The translations under genes and the position numbers were made by a program. A DNA stretch of 64,000 nucleotides from NCBI RefSeq assembly GCF_900109735.1, contig NZ_FOAS01000001.1:248001-312000 (forward strand). The letters are read 5' to 3'. The notes under the pieces are model-generated. The model saw nothing but the letters and a program-made list of their open reading frames with translations, was not told where the DNA came from and ran no database searches. Below are positions 12,087 through 25,078 of this stretch, piece after piece. Within the stretch, counting starts at the first letter, position 1. Each line of letters opens with the position of its first letter. Source of the stretch: Atopomonas hussainii (GTDB lineage: Bacteria > Pseudomonadota > Gammaproteobacteria > Pseudomonadales > Pseudomonadaceae).

Positions 12087-13978
12087 CAAGCGCTTTGCTC
12101 CAACGGCTTGGCAGCCGAGCGTTTTTTCAGGTGAATCAGCAATAACGACACTGCAGCCGGTGTTACCCCAGGAATACGCGAGGCTTGGCCCAAGGTTTGC
12201 GGCCGCGCCTGGCTGAGCTTGGCTTGGATTTCTTTCGACAAGCCGGAAATGGCGCTGTAGTCCAGATTGGCCGGCAAGCTTACCGACTCGCTGCGGCGCA
12301 GGCGGTCGATCTCTTCCTGCTGGCGGTCGATATAACCGGCGTACTTGGTTTGAATCTCTACCTGCTCGGCGACTTGCGCATCCACCACCGGGCTGTTGGT
12401 CAGCTCGGCTAGGCTGGCGTAGTCGATTTCCGGGCGGCGCAGCAAATCTTGCAGGTTGTATTCGTGACTCAGCGGGGTGCCGTACCGCTGGCTGATGGCT
12501 TCACCCACCGGCGTATTAGGCTGCACCCATGAGGTTTTCAGGCGCTGTTGCTCTTGCTCGATAGCTTCGCGTTTGGCGCAGAAGGCCGCCCAGTGAGCAT
12601 CGTCGATTAAACCCAGCTGACGACCTTGTTCGGTGAGGCGCAGGTCGGCGTTGTCCTCGCGCAGAATCAGGCGGTATTCGGCGCGCGAGGTGAACATACG
12701 GTAGGGCTCTTGAGTGCCCATGCTGATCAGGTCGTCGACCAAGACGCCGATGTAGGCTTCGTCGCGGCGCGGAGTCCACGCGTCTAGCTCTTGCGCACGG
12801 CGGGCGGCGTTGATGCCGGCCAGCAAGCCTTGCGCACCGGCTTCTTCGTAACCTGTGGTGCCGTTGATCTGCCCGGCGAAGAACAGGCCGCCGATCACTT
12901 TGGTTTCTAGGCTGTGCTTCAAGTCGCGAGGGTCGAAGAAGTCGTATTCGATGGCGTAGCCGGGGCGCACGATATGCGCGTTTTCCATGCCGCGAATCGA
13001 GCGCACGATCTCCAACTGCACATCGAACGGTAACGAGGTGGAAATCCCGTTGGGGTACAGCTCGTGGGTGGTCAGGCCTTCCGGCTCTAAGAACACCTGA
13101 TGCTGATCTTTATCGGCAAAGCGGTGAATCTTGTCTTCAATCGACGGGCAATAACGCGGGCCTACGCCTTCGATGACACCGGAGTACATCGGCGAGCGAT
13201 CGAGGTTATTGCGAATAATCTCGTGAGTGCGCGCGTTGGTGTGGGTAATCCAGCAACTGACTTGTGCCGGATGATCGGCCAACGAGCCACGGAACGACAT
13301 CACCGGCGTCGGCGTATCGCCCGGCTGCTCGGTCATCACCGAGAAATCCACACTACGGCCATCGATACGCGGTGGTGTGCCGGTTTTTAAGCGGCCAACG
13401 CGCAGCGGTAATTCACGTAAACGCTTGGCTAAAGCAATCGACGGCGGATCACCGGCGCGACCACCTGAGTAATTCTGCAGGCCAATGTGGATAAGTCCGC
13501 CAAGGAAGGTGCCGGTGGTCAGTACCACGTTGTCGGCCAAGAAGCGCAGACCCATTTGCGTCACGACGCCGCGCACTTGTTCGTTCTCGACGATCAAGTC
13601 ATCAGCAGCCTGCTGGAAGATCCACAGGTTCTGCTGGTTTTCTAAGGTTTCGCGAATCGCCGCCTTGTACAGCACGCGATCGGCTTGCGCTCGGGTAGCG
13701 CGTACCGCTGGGCCTTTGCGGCTGTTGAGCACGCGGAACTGAATGCCGCCTTTGTCGGTAGCCATGGCCATGGCGCCGCCCAAAGCATCGATTTCTTTCA
13801 CCAGATGGCTTTTGCCGATACCACCGATAGCGGGGTTGCAGCTCATTTGCCCAAGGGTTTCTACATTGTGGGTGAGCAGCAGGGTTTTAACGCCCATGCG
13901 TGCTGCGGCTAACGCAGCCTCAGTGCCAGCATGGCCACCACCGATCACGATCACGTCAAAACGACTGGGAAAATCCAC
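12086..13978 (-). CDS. mnmG: tRNA uridine-5-carboxymethylaminomethyl modification protein MnmG
   Basis: FAD-dependent enzyme that, with MnmE, makes 5-carboxymethylaminomethyluridine at the wobble base of several tRNAs. From a GTG start at 13978 the protein is 630 residues, the usual Pseudomonas length, beginning with [21 protein letters not shown], a Rossmann FAD site. The family signature [20 protein letters not shown] follows. AGAGG lies about six bases before the GTG; the longer frame to 14017 lacks family support. The partner mnmE lies upstream on the same strand, separated by the 14018-14471 origin-like region. Confidence 0.96.
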   Translation of the reverse strand: MDFPSRFDVIVIGGGHAGTEAALAAARMGVKTLLLTHNVETLGQMSCNPAIGGIGKSHLVKEIDALGGAMAMATDKGGIQFRVLNSRKGPAVRATRAQADRVLYKAAIRETLENQQNLWIFQQAADDLIVENEQVRGVVTQMGLRFLADNVVLTTGTFLGGLIHIGLQNYSGGRAGDPPSIALAKRLRELPLRVGRLKTGTPPRIDGRSVDFSVMTEQPGDTPTPVMSFRGSLADHPAQVSCWITHTNARTHEIIRNNLDRSPMYSGVIEGVGPRYCPSIEDKIHRFADKDQHQVFLEPEGLTTHELYPNGISTSLPFDVQLEIVRSIRGMENAHIVRPGYAIEYDFFDPRDLKHSLETKVIGGLFFAGQINGTTGYEEAGAQGLLAGINAARRAQELDAWTPRRDEAYIGVLVDDLISMGTQEPYRMFTSRAEYRLILREDNADLRLTEQGRQLGLIDDAHWAAFCAKREAIEQEQQRLKTSWVQPNTPVGEAISQRYGTPLSHEYNLQDLLRRPEIDYASLAELTNSPVVDAQVAEQVEIQTKYAGYIDRQQEEIDRLRRSESVSLPANLDYSAISGLSKEIQAKLSQARPQTLGQASRIPGVTPAAVSLLLIHLKKRSAAKPLEQSA

Positions 13979-14017
13979 CGCACACCTCTGCCTTGGGCAG
14001 GTTAAAGAGAGCCGCAC

Positions 14018-14045
14018 AGTATACAGGCAAGGTTTCTTAAGTCAG
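14018..14045 (-). promoter_or_regulatory. Candidate mnmG promoter
   Basis: On the minus strand CTGACT (-35) and TATACT (-10) are separated by 16 bp, about 40 bp upstream of the mnmG GTG. The -10 is strong and the -35 moderate. The promoter lies at the edge of the AT-rich, DnaA-box region, so mnmG transcription could be sensitive to DnaA or local melting. Confidence 0.55.
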
Positions 14046-14097
14046 AAGCGCTTCTGGCCAAAAAATGACCAATGCCAGTCTGCGTGCTTCCCCGCGC

Positions 14098-14394
14098 TGT
14101 GGATGAGGCACGATTAAAAATAAAAAAATGAATATATATTTTTTCTTATTTTTATTTTTCATTAATAGCTAAGCAGTTTTCTGTGGATAACCCGCTAAGA
14201 GCCTTGATTTTACTGATCTAGAGGCACCTACTAAGTCTGTGTATGAGCAGGGCAAATCCTTGGTGTAGCCTGTACAAAGCTTGGGGATGAAAGTGCCAGT
14301 TACCCACAGGGTCAGTTTTCCACGGCTTTATCGAGCACTTATGGGCAGGGCTTAGGGGCGGTTTTCCACAGAGCTTAAGTCGCCGTGTGGATAG
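14098..14394. other. Second origin-like DnaA-box cluster (oriC paralogue) between mnmG and mnmE
   Basis: This gene-free stretch holds an AT-rich block (14113-14167) and DnaA boxes: a perfect TGTGGATAA at 14182-14190; one-mismatch boxes at 14098-14106, 14300-14308, 14362-14370 and 14386-14394; and weaker ones at 14238-14246 and 14316-14324. It is collinear with the origin next to dnaA: the AT block matches at 20 of 21 bases, CTGTGGATAACCC is identical, TAAGTCTGTG is shared, and CTTATGGGCAGGG corresponds to CTTATAGGCAGGG. Distances between these marks agree within 1-2 bp. Two origin-like regions have been reported in Pseudomonas; whether this one fires is not known from sequence. Confidence 0.8.
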
Positions 14395-14427
14395 CGCGTT
14401 GGCGTAGTTTTCGCCCACGGCAAAGCT

Positions 14428-14451
14428 GCCCACCCGGCTAAACGGGTAGGC
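14428..14451 (-). terminator. Hairpin after mnmE
   Basis: A 9-bp stem with one G-T pair (GCCCACCCG with CGGGTAGGC, six-base loop) lies 20 bp after the mnmE stop on the minus strand. The T run is short, so it is a weak or factor-assisted terminator that would limit transcription into the DnaA-box region. Confidence 0.4.
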
Positions 14452-14471
14452 ACTCTATGCGTACGTGGGAC

Positions 14472-15833
14472 TTACTTACCGATGCAGAAGCTGGAGAAGA
14501 TACGCCCGAGAAGGTCGTCGGGGGTGAACTGCCCGGTGATTTCACCTAAGGCGTGCTGCGCTAAGCGCAAGTCTTCGGCAAGCAACTCACCAGCACCGCT
14601 GCCGAGTAGTTGGGCACGGCCGTTGTCCAGATAGGCCTGCGCTTGTTTAAGCGCTTGCAGGTGCCGGCTACGTGCGCTGAAGCCGCTCTCGGCAGTTTGC
14701 TGATAGCCCATGCAGGCTTTGAGGTGTTCGCGCAGCAAGTCCAAGCCTTGATCTTGCTTGGCCGATAAGCCCAGTAACAAGCCGTGTTCGGTTTCGGTTT
14801 GGCTGGGTTGTTCGCCGAGCAAATCGATCTTGTTGCGGATCAGCGTGACCTTGCTGGCGTCGGGCGCCTGGTCGAGAAACTCCGGCCACAAGGCCCATGG
14901 ATCGGCTGCTTGCGGGTCGCTGGCATCGACCATCAAGAGGATACGGTCGGCTTCGTGAATGGCTTTCAGCGCCCGTTCGACGCCGATTTTTTCCACCGCA
15001 TCGTCGGTGCTGCGCAGGCCAGCGGTATCAATCACATGCAGGGGCATGCCATCGATGTGGATATGTTCGCGGAGGATGTCACGCGTGGTGCCCGCAATGT
15101 CGGTGACGATGGCGCTTTCGCGGCCCGCTAAGGCATTCAGCAGACTGGATTTACCAGCATTCGGGCGCCCGGCAATCACCACGTTCATGCCATCGCGCAA
15201 CAAGGCGCCTTGGCCGGCTTCGCGCTGCACGGCGAGCAGTTTGTTGCCCACGTCATCGAGCTTGCTGAGCACATGGCCATCGGCCAAGAAGTCGATTTCT
15301 TCTTCGGGAAAGTCGATGGCCGCTTCTACGTACATACGCAGTTCGATCAGCGCTTCGCTCAGTTCGTTGACGCGTACCGAGAACGCGCCTTGCAGGGAGC
15401 GCAGGGCATTTTGCGCGGCTTGTACGGAACTGGCTTCGATCAGGTCGGCAATTGCTTCGGCTTGAGCTAGGTCGAGCTTATCGTTGAGAAAGGCCCGTTC
15501 GCTGAACTCACCGGGCTTGGCCAGGCGCGCGCCGGCATTCACACAGGCGTCGAGCAGTAGGTTAAGCACCACGGGGCCGCCGTGGCCTTGTAGCTCCAGC
15601 ACATCTTCGCCGGTAAACGAGTGCGGGCCGGCGAAGAACAAGCTAAGCCCTTCATCGAGCACACCCTGTGGGCCATGAAAGGCGCCGTAATGGGCCATGC
15701 GTGGCTTTAACTCCGTTCGGCACAGCTGCGCGGCAATCTGTTTTACCGCAGGGCCAGACACGCGCACGATGCCAACGCCTCCGCGACCGGGGGCGGTGGC
15801 AATAGCGGCGATGGTATCGGTGCTGATGTGCAT
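14472..15833 (-). CDS. mnmE: tRNA modification GTPase MnmE
   Basis: GTPase partner of MnmG in wobble-uridine modification, 453 residues. The N-terminal tetrahydrofolate-binding domain starts [27 protein letters not shown] (read in two parts). The G domain has GRPNAGKSS (G1), DIAGTTRD (G2), DTAG (G3) and NKID (G4). The protein ends with the catalytic CIGK tetrapeptide. The ATG at 15833 was chosen over an upstream start at 15860 because it matches the family N-terminus. It follows yidC, separated by a terminator hairpin. Confidence 0.96.
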   Translation of the reverse strand: MHISTDTIAAIATAPGRGGVGIVRVSGPAVKQIAAQLCRTELKPRMAHYGAFHGPQGVLDEGLSLFFAGPHSFTGEDVLELQGHGGPVVLNLLLDACVNAGARLAKPGEFSERAFLNDKLDLAQAEAIADLIEASSVQAAQNALRSLQGAFSVRVNELSEALIELRMYVEAAIDFPEEEIDFLADGHVLSKLDDVGNKLLAVQREAGQGALLRDGMNVVIAGRPNAGKSSLLNALAGRESAIVTDIAGTTRDILREHIHIDGMPLHVIDTAGLRSTDDAVEKIGVERALKAIHEADRILLMVDASDPQAADPWALWPEFLDQAPDASKVTLIRNKIDLLGEQPSQTETEHGLLLGLSAKQDQGLDLLREHLKACMGYQQTAESGFSARSRHLQALKQAQAYLDNGRAQLLGSGAGELLAEDLRLAQHALGEITGQFTPDDLLGRIFSSFCIGK

Positions 15834-15857
15834 AACTTTTCTCGTCTGAGTGAAACG

Positions 15858-15884
15858 CAAAACGCCCCACGAGGGGGCGTTTGC
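15858..15884 (-). terminator. Terminator between yidC and mnmE
   Basis: The minus-strand sequence forms a 9-bp stem, AAACGCCCC with GGGGCGTTT, a five-base loop and a following TTTTGCGTTT. It is 16 bp past the yidC stop and would end the rpmH-rnpA-yidD-yidC transcript, at least in part. Confidence 0.65.
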
Positions 15885-15899
15885 AAGGGCCGCGAGCGC

Positions 15900-17573
15900 T
15901 TAGGCTTTATTCGCGGCAGCCGCTTCGATCTGGCGGGTAATGTACCACTGCTGAGCGATGGACAAGACGTTGTTGACCACCCAGTACAGCACCAGACCAG
16001 CCGGGAACCACAGGAAGAAGAAGGTGAAGATAATCGGCAGCATCTTCATCACTTTGGCCTGCATGGGGTCCGGCGGGGTGGGGTTGAGCGTCTGCTGAAT
16101 GAACATGCTCGCGCCCATGATGATCGGCAGCACGAAGTACGGGTCCATCACCGCCAAGTCGTGAATCCAGAACATCCACGGCGCTTGGCGCATCTCGACG
16201 CTTTCCAGCAGCACCCAGTACAGGGCGAGGAAGACTGGCATCTGCACCAGAATCGGCAAGCAGCCGCCCAGCGGATTGATCTTCTCTTTCTTGTACATCT
16301 CCATCATGGCTTGCGACATCTTCTGCCGATCGTCGCCGTACTGCTCGCGCAGTGACTGCATCTTCGGCGCTAAGGTGCGCATCTTGGCCATGGAGCGGTA
16401 ACTGGCGGCGGATAGCGGGAAGAACGCCAGCTTGATCAGGATGGTCAACACGATGATCGACCAGCCCCAGTTGCCTAGCAGGCTGTGGATATGTTCCAGC
16501 AGCCAGAAAATCGGCTGGGCCAACCACCAGAGGAAACCGTAATCGACAGTCAGCTCAAGACCCGGTGACAGGGCTTCCAAGGTGCTTTGGATTTTCGGGC
16601 CGGCGTAGAGCTTCAGCGCTACAGTTTCATGGCTGCCCGGAGCAACGCTTAAGGTCTGCCCGGTGAAGCCAATGATGTAGTTGCCTTTGCTGTCCTTACG
16701 GCTCTGCACAATGTGCTGGCCTTCGGCGCTCGGTACCCATGCGGTGACAAAGTAGTGCTGCAGCCAAGCGACCCAGCCACCTTGTACATCAACGCGCAGG
16801 TTGTTTTTGTCCATGTCGGACATGCTCAACTTGCTGTACGGCTCATCCGGCGTCCACAGCGCAGCACCAAGGAAAGTGGCCATGCCAGTTGCGGTGCTGG
16901 ACGATGGGTCGGCGCTGTTATCGCGCTTGATCTGCGCGAACAGATTGCCGTTCCAAGCGCTATCGCTCTGGTTGTCGATCAGGTATTCGACATCCACCTG
17001 ATAGCTGCCGCGTACAAAGCTGAAACGCTTGGTGTAGTTAACGCCATCGGCGCTGAACTTCAGATCAACCACCAGCTTGTCTTCGCCATCGGCCAGGCGG
17101 TATTCGCTGGCAGAAGCGCTGTACAGTGGGCGACTAACGCTAGAGGCATCGGGGCCATTCACGCCGATCAGGCCGCTCTGTGCTTCGTACACACGCTCTT
17201 GGCCGTTATCGAACAAGGTGAACGGAACGTCTTTGTTCTTCAGGCTGCGCGGGTACTGCGGCAGGTTCAGATGCACCACATCGCCGCCCACTGGGTTGAT
17301 CGCCAGTTGCAGGGTGTCGGTGTTCACCGTGATTAGCGCAGTGCTGGCTTTGCTGGTTTCCACCGGAGTTTCGGTGCTGCTGGCAACCACCGGCACATCA
17401 TCATTGCTGGCGGTGGCTGTGCTGGGCACGTCCGTCGGCAAACTGTTGAGGGGTTGAGCGTTCGACGCAGCTGGCGGCAATTGCGCCTGGCCGTAGTCTT
17501 CGTTCCAAGCCAGAACCAAGAAGTACGACACCACCGCTAAAGCGACAATCAGGACGGAGCGTTGGATATCCAT
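15900..17573 (-). CDS. yidC: Membrane protein insertase YidC
   Basis: Inner-membrane insertase that works alone or with SecYEG; F0 c subunit is a classic client. It is 557 residues. The N-terminal anchor (SVLIVALAVVSYFLVLAW) is followed by a periplasmic beta-sandwich domain (about 60-340) and the conserved five-helix core (GWSIIVLTILIKLAFFPLS, CLPILVQMPVFLALYWVL, FFLWFPAGLVLYWVVNN). Residues 30-85 form a Ser/Thr/Ala-rich linker. It starts 3 bp after the yidD stop in the universal rpmH-rnpA-yidD-yidC order. Confidence 0.96.
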   Translation of the reverse strand: MDIQRSVLIVALAVVSYFLVLAWNEDYGQAQLPPAASNAQPLNSLPTDVPSTATASNDDVPVVASSTETPVETSKASTALITVNTDTLQLAINPVGGDVVHLNLPQYPRSLKNKDVPFTLFDNGQERVYEAQSGLIGVNGPDASSVSRPLYSASASEYRLADGEDKLVVDLKFSADGVNYTKRFSFVRGSYQVDVEYLIDNQSDSAWNGNLFAQIKRDNSADPSSSTATGMATFLGAALWTPDEPYSKLSMSDMDKNNLRVDVQGGWVAWLQHYFVTAWVPSAEGQHIVQSRKDSKGNYIIGFTGQTLSVAPGSHETVALKLYAGPKIQSTLEALSPGLELTVDYGFLWWLAQPIFWLLEHIHSLLGNWGWSIIVLTILIKLAFFPLSAASYRSMAKMRTLAPKMQSLREQYGDDRQKMSQAMMEMYKKEKINPLGGCLPILVQMPVFLALYWVLLESVEMRQAPWMFWIHDLAVMDPYFVLPIIMGASMFIQQTLNPTPPDPMQAKVMKMLPIIFTFFFLWFPAGLVLYWVVNNVLSIAQQWYITRQIEAAAANKA

Positions 17574-17576
17574 GAG

Positions 17577-17819
17577 CTATTCGGCCATCGAAGAAGGGCG
17601 GGAAGGATGTTCAGGCACCGGATCATACCCTCCGGGATGCCAAGGGTGACAGCGCGACAAACGGCGCACTGTTAGCCAGCCGCCACGCGCAAGACCGTGC
17701 CGTTCGATGGCTTCTTGAGCGTAACAGGAGCAGCTGGGATAAAAGCGACAGTGGCTGGCCATCATAGGACTGATGGCATAGCGGTATACGCGGATCAGGC
17801 CGAGGGCCAGACTACGCAT
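17577..17819 (-). CDS. yidD: Membrane protein insertion efficiency factor YidD
   Basis: Small (80 residues) membrane-associated protein that improves YidC-dependent insertion. The family core is obvious: [30 protein letters not shown], with its conserved cysteines, then GGYDPVPEH near the end. The ATG at 17819 lies inside the 3' end of rnpA (8-bp overlap), which is normal for this pair. A longer reading to 17921 overlaps rnpA extensively and is not supported. Confidence 0.93.
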   Translation of the reverse strand: MRSLALGLIRVYRYAISPMMASHCRFYPSCSCYAQEAIERHGLARGGWLTVRRLSRCHPWHPGGYDPVPEHPSRPSSMAE

Positions 17820-18210
17820 TGCGGCGAGCGGGACTGTCTTTGGCAGCAGGCAGATGAGTGGCGAGGCGGGAAAAGCGCTTCCACAACTTGGCGAAATGCG
17901 CGTGCAGCTCACTGTTATCACTATCGGCCATGCCCTTACGCGCTAAAACCACGATGTCCCAACCACCGATCACATCTTGATGGCGGCGAAAACTATCGCG
18001 GATAACCCGTTTCAGGCGGTTACGCTCAACAGCTAGACGCACACTCTTTTTAGCTATCACAAAGCCAATGCGAGGGTGGTCTAGCTGATTCGCGCGAGCA
18101 AGCAATAAAACCTGCTTGCCAGGAACCTTGCCGGTGGTGCCATCAAAGACTGCTTTGAATTGCCGCGGCGTAAGCAGGCGCTTATCGCGGCTGAAGCTTT
18201 GATCGGCCAC
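17812..18210 (-). CDS. rnpA: Ribonuclease P protein component
   Basis: Protein subunit of RNase P, which trims the 5' leader of tRNAs together with the M1 RNA. It is about 132 residues. The RNA-binding signature is [13 protein letters not shown], and the start [16 protein letters not shown] is family-typical. I prefer GTG at 18210 because it gives the usual short N-terminus; a TTG at 18222 directly after the rpmH stop would add four residues, and neither has a clear ribosome site. It follows rpmH by 12 bp. Confidence 0.92.
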   Translation of the reverse strand: MADQSFSRDKRLLTPRQFKAVFDGTTGKVPGKQVLLLARANQLDHPRIGFVIAKKSVRLAVERNRLKRVIRDSFRRHQDVIGGWDIVVLARKGMADSDNSELHAHFAKLWKRFSRLATHLPAAKDSPARRNA

Positions 18211-18222
18211 CAGCGGGTTCAA

Positions 18223-18455
<233 letters not shown>

Positions 18456-18490
18456 TTTGCTTGAGTGCTTTTCGTCGTCTGAGGGCCAAG

Positions 18491-18834
18491 CTAATTAAAA
18501 ATAAAAGAATGAATTTTTAAAAAGATAGTGTTTGTTAAAGCTTATAAGTGCGGCTCGATCTGTGGATAACCCTGCAAGAGGCATGACTAGCAAGGCTTAC
18601 AGCGCTCTGTAAGTCTGTGCGTAAGCTGTCGTGGTCTTGTCGCTAAGCTGCTGATCAGCAGTGGATAGAATGGCGGTTTTTCCACAGCGGGTTTATCCAC
18701 CTCGCTGCACACAGGCTTATAGGCAGGGTTTTTCAGCAGTTTTCCACAATGCTTAGGGCGCTCATTGTGTATCGTTGGTCACCTTTAAGTGGCTGATTGT
18801 CAAGCCAATTATTTGCCTTATTGGGTGTGGATAA
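18491..18834. other. oriC: Chromosomal replication origin region (oriC) upstream of dnaA
   Basis: The 18358-18894 gap carries an AT-rich unwinding-type block (18491-18540) and a cluster of DnaA boxes. There are two perfect TGTGGATAA copies (18561-18569, 18826-18834) and one-mismatch boxes at 18678-18686, 18693-18701 and 18740-18748. Weaker sites lie at 18660-18668 and 18766-18774. The rpmH-oriC-dnaA position is the standard Pseudomonas origin. The perfect box at 18826, about 60 bp before the dnaA GTG, is well placed for DnaA autoregulation. The region is mirrored by the cluster at 14098-14394. Confidence 0.92.
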
Positions 18835-18894
18835 GTGGTCTAAGGCAGGGCTAAAATGGCTCTTTTAGCTGACCCCCACCAGCAAGGAGACGGC

Positions 18895-20361
18895 GTGTCC
18901 GTAGAGCTTTGGCAGCAGTGTGTTGATCACCTGCGTGATGAGTTGCCCAGCCAGCAGTTCAATACTTGGATACGCCCGTTGCAGGTTGAAGGCGACGTCG
19001 ATGAGTTGCGGGTGTTTGCCCCCAATCGCTTTGTGCTCGACTGGGTGAATGAAAAGTACCTGTCGCGCATTTTAGAATTGATGGGTGAGATGGCTGTGGA
19101 GTCTGTGCCGGCCTTGTCACTGCTAATCGGCAGCAAGCGTGCGGCTAAGCCGCAAGTGGCTCGCGCTGTCGCCACACCATCTGCTGCTATTAATGAAGCC
19201 CCCCGCACCCAAGCGCCGGCTGCGGTGAGCAACCCGGCTTTACTACAAGAGGTTGCCTCGGGCTCTGCTGAAGAGGTGCTGCGCGAAGCACCAACTAGCT
19301 CAAGCAGTGCCCCTCGCGCTGCCGAGCCAGTGGTTAAGCACACCAGCTATCTAAACCGTGGTTTTACCTTCGAGAACTTTGTTGAGGGTAAATCTAACCA
19401 GCTCGCCCGCGCGGCGGCGTGGCAGGTTGCCGATAATCCCAAGCATGGTTACAACCCACTGTTTTTGTACGGCGGCGTAGGTTTGGGTAAAACCCACTTG
19501 ATGCACGCGGTGGGTAACCACTTATTAAAGAAGAACCCCAACGCGAAGATCGTCTACCTGCATTCCGAACGCTTTGTCGCTGACATGGTGAAAGCGCTGC
19601 AGATGAACCAGATCAACGAGTTCAAGCGCTACTACCGCTCGGTGGACGCCCTGCTGATCGACGATATTCAATTTTTCGCCCGTAAAGAGCGCTCGCAGGA
19701 AGAGTTCTTCCATACCTTTAACGCGCTGCTTGAAGGTGGTCAGCAGGTGATTTTGACCAGCGACCGTTACCCGAAAGAAATCGACGGCCTGGAAGAACGC
19801 TTAAAGTCGCGCTTCGGTTGGGGCCTGACGGTAGCCGTCGAGCCGCCGGAGTTAGAAACTCGCGTCGCCATCTTGATGAAAAAAGCCGAGCAGGCGCGCA
19901 TCGACTTGCCGCCGGATGCTGCGTTCTTTATTGCTCAGCGTATTCGCTCCAACGTGCGTGAGTTGGAAGGCGCGCTCAAGCGGGTGATAGCCCACGCGCA
20001 CTTTATGGGCCGTGAGATCACCATTGAGCTGATCCGCGAATCATTAAAAGACTTATTGGCCCTGCAAGATAAACTGGTCAGCATTGATAACATCCAGCGC
20101 ACGGTGGCCGAGTACTACAAGATTAAAGTGGCGGATCTGCTCTCCAAGCGGCGCACCCGTTCGGTAGCGCGGCCACGCCAGGTGGCGATGGCGTTGTCAA
20201 AAGAGCTAACCAACCACAGCTTGCCGGAAATTGGTGATGCCTTTGGCGGGCGCGATCACACCACGGTGTTGCATGCTTGTCGCAAAATTGCTGAATTACG
20301 CGAAAGCGATGCAGACATCCGCGAAGACTACAAAAATCTGTTGCGTACACTGACCACCTGA
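18895..20361 (+). CDS. dnaA: Chromosomal replication initiator DnaA
   Basis: AAA+ initiator that binds DnaA boxes and melts oriC. It is 488 residues from the GTG at 18895 (Val-Ser-Val-Glu-Leu-Trp), which has AAGGAG five bases upstream; an in-frame ATG at 18856 adds 13 residues without family support. Domain I is residues 1-85 and domain II is a variable Ala/Pro/Ser-rich linker (about 85-150). Domain III has Walker [10 protein letters not shown] and Walker [10 protein letters not shown], and domain IV has the DNA-binding signature [15 protein letters not shown]. It heads the dnaA-dnaN-recF-gyrB set. Confidence 0.98.
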   Translation: MSVELWQQCVDHLRDELPSQQFNTWIRPLQVEGDVDELRVFAPNRFVLDWVNEKYLSRILELMGEMAVESVPALSLLIGSKRAAKPQVARAVATPSAAINEAPRTQAPAAVSNPALLQEVASGSAEEVLREAPTSSSSAPRAAEPVVKHTSYLNRGFTFENFVEGKSNQLARAAAWQVADNPKHGYNPLFLYGGVGLGKTHLMHAVGNHLLKKNPNAKIVYLHSERFVADMVKALQMNQINEFKRYYRSVDALLIDDIQFFARKERSQEEFFHTFNALLEGGQQVILTSDRYPKEIDGLEERLKSRFGWGLTVAVEPPELETRVAILMKKAEQARIDLPPDAAFFIAQRIRSNVRELEGALKRVIAHAHFMGREITIELIRESLKDLLALQDKLVSIDNIQRTVAEYYKIKVADLLSKRRTRSVARPRQVAMALSKELTNHSLPEIGDAFGGRDHTTVLHACRKIAELRESDADIREDYKNLLRTLTT

Positions 20362-20384
20362 TAGCAGCTACAGAGGGACGAAAC

Positions 20385-21493
20385 ATGCATTTCACTATCA
20401 ATCGAGAAGCTTTGTTAAAACCGCTGCAGCTGGTAGCCGGTGTGGTTGAGCGTCGGCAAACCCTGCCAGTGCTGTCTAACGTGCTGCTGGTGGTGGAAGG
20501 CCAACAGCTGTCGTTGACCGGTACCGACCTTGAAGTCGAACTGGTAGGCCGCGTTGAATTGGAAGAGCCCGCCGAAGCCGGTGAGATCACCGTACCAGCG
20601 CGCAAGCTGATGGATATCTGCAAAAGCTTGCCCAGCGACGTGATGATCGACGTGCGTCTGGACGAGCAAAAGCTGCTGGTCAAAGCCGGTCGCAGCCGCT
20701 TTACCTTGTCTACCTTGCCAGCCAATGACTTCCCTACCGTAGAAGAAGGCCCAGGCTCTCTGAACTTCTCAGTACCGCAAGCCAAGCTCAAACGCCTGAT
20801 TGACCGCACCAGCTTCGCCATGGCGCAGCAAGATGTGCGTTATTACCTAAACGGTATGTTGCTGGAAGTGGCGCAAGGCAAGCTGCGCGCCGTAGCCACC
20901 GACGGTCACCGCTTGGCCATGTGCACGCTGGATGCCGGTATTGATTACCAAGACAAACACCAAGTGATTGTGCCGCGTAAAGGTATTTTGGAATTAGCCC
21001 GTTTGATGAGCGAGCCGGATACTGATGTGCGCATTGTGCTCGGCAGCAACCATATTCGCGCGACCACCGGCAGTGGTGACTTCACTTTCACCTCAAAGCT
21101 GGTGGACGGCAAGTTCCCCGATTACGAGCGCGTTCTGCCGCGTGGTGGCGACAAGCTGGTGGTTGGTGAGCGTAACTCGTTGAAAGAAGCCTTTAGCCGT
21201 ACCGCGATTCTGTCCAATGAAAAGTACCGTGGTATTCGCTTAGGCCTGTCGGAAGCGTTGCTGAAAATTCAGGCTAACAACCCTGAGCAGGAAGAAGCCG
21301 AAGAAGAAGTCGCCGTTGATTACGCCGGTGGCTCGTTAGAGATCGGCTTTAACGTCAGCTACCTATTGGATGTGCTGGGTGTGATGGGCAGCGAAACCGT
21401 GCGCATGACCTTGAGCGATTCCAACAGCAGCGCCCTGCTGCAAGAAGGCGACAGCGACGACTGTCACTACGTTGTTATGCCTATGCGCCTGTA

Positions 21494-21494
<1 letters not shown>
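20385..21494 (+). CDS. dnaN: DNA polymerase III beta sliding clamp
   Basis: Ring-shaped processivity clamp of DNA polymerase III, 369 residues, three repeated domains. It starts [20 protein letters not shown] and ends with the family C-terminus YVVMPMRL. The ribosome site GAGGG is about eight bases before the ATG. The stop overlaps the recF start by one base (TAATG), so recF is likely translated by coupling. A gap of 23 bp separates it from dnaA. Confidence 0.98.
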
Positions 21495-25022
<3,528 letters not shown>

Positions 25023-25042
25023 CGGCCAAGTTAGCAGTAATG

Positions 25043-25070
25043 TAAAAACCCCGGCTTGCCGGGGTTTTTT
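25043..25070 (+). terminator. Terminator after gyrB
   Basis: The stem CCCCGGC with GCCGGGG (two-base loop) is flanked by AAAAA and TTTTTT, so it works in both directions. It lies between gyrB and the convergent diguanylate cyclase gene, whose stop is at 25079. Confidence 0.92.
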
Positions 25071-25078
25071 ATGGACGC

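Noticed and set aside
14218-14433. Small minus-strand open frame inside the mnmG/mnmE gap
   Set aside because: It runs through DnaA boxes and a hairpin, lacks a ribosome site, and has no recognisable motif; the region is better explained as an origin-like element.
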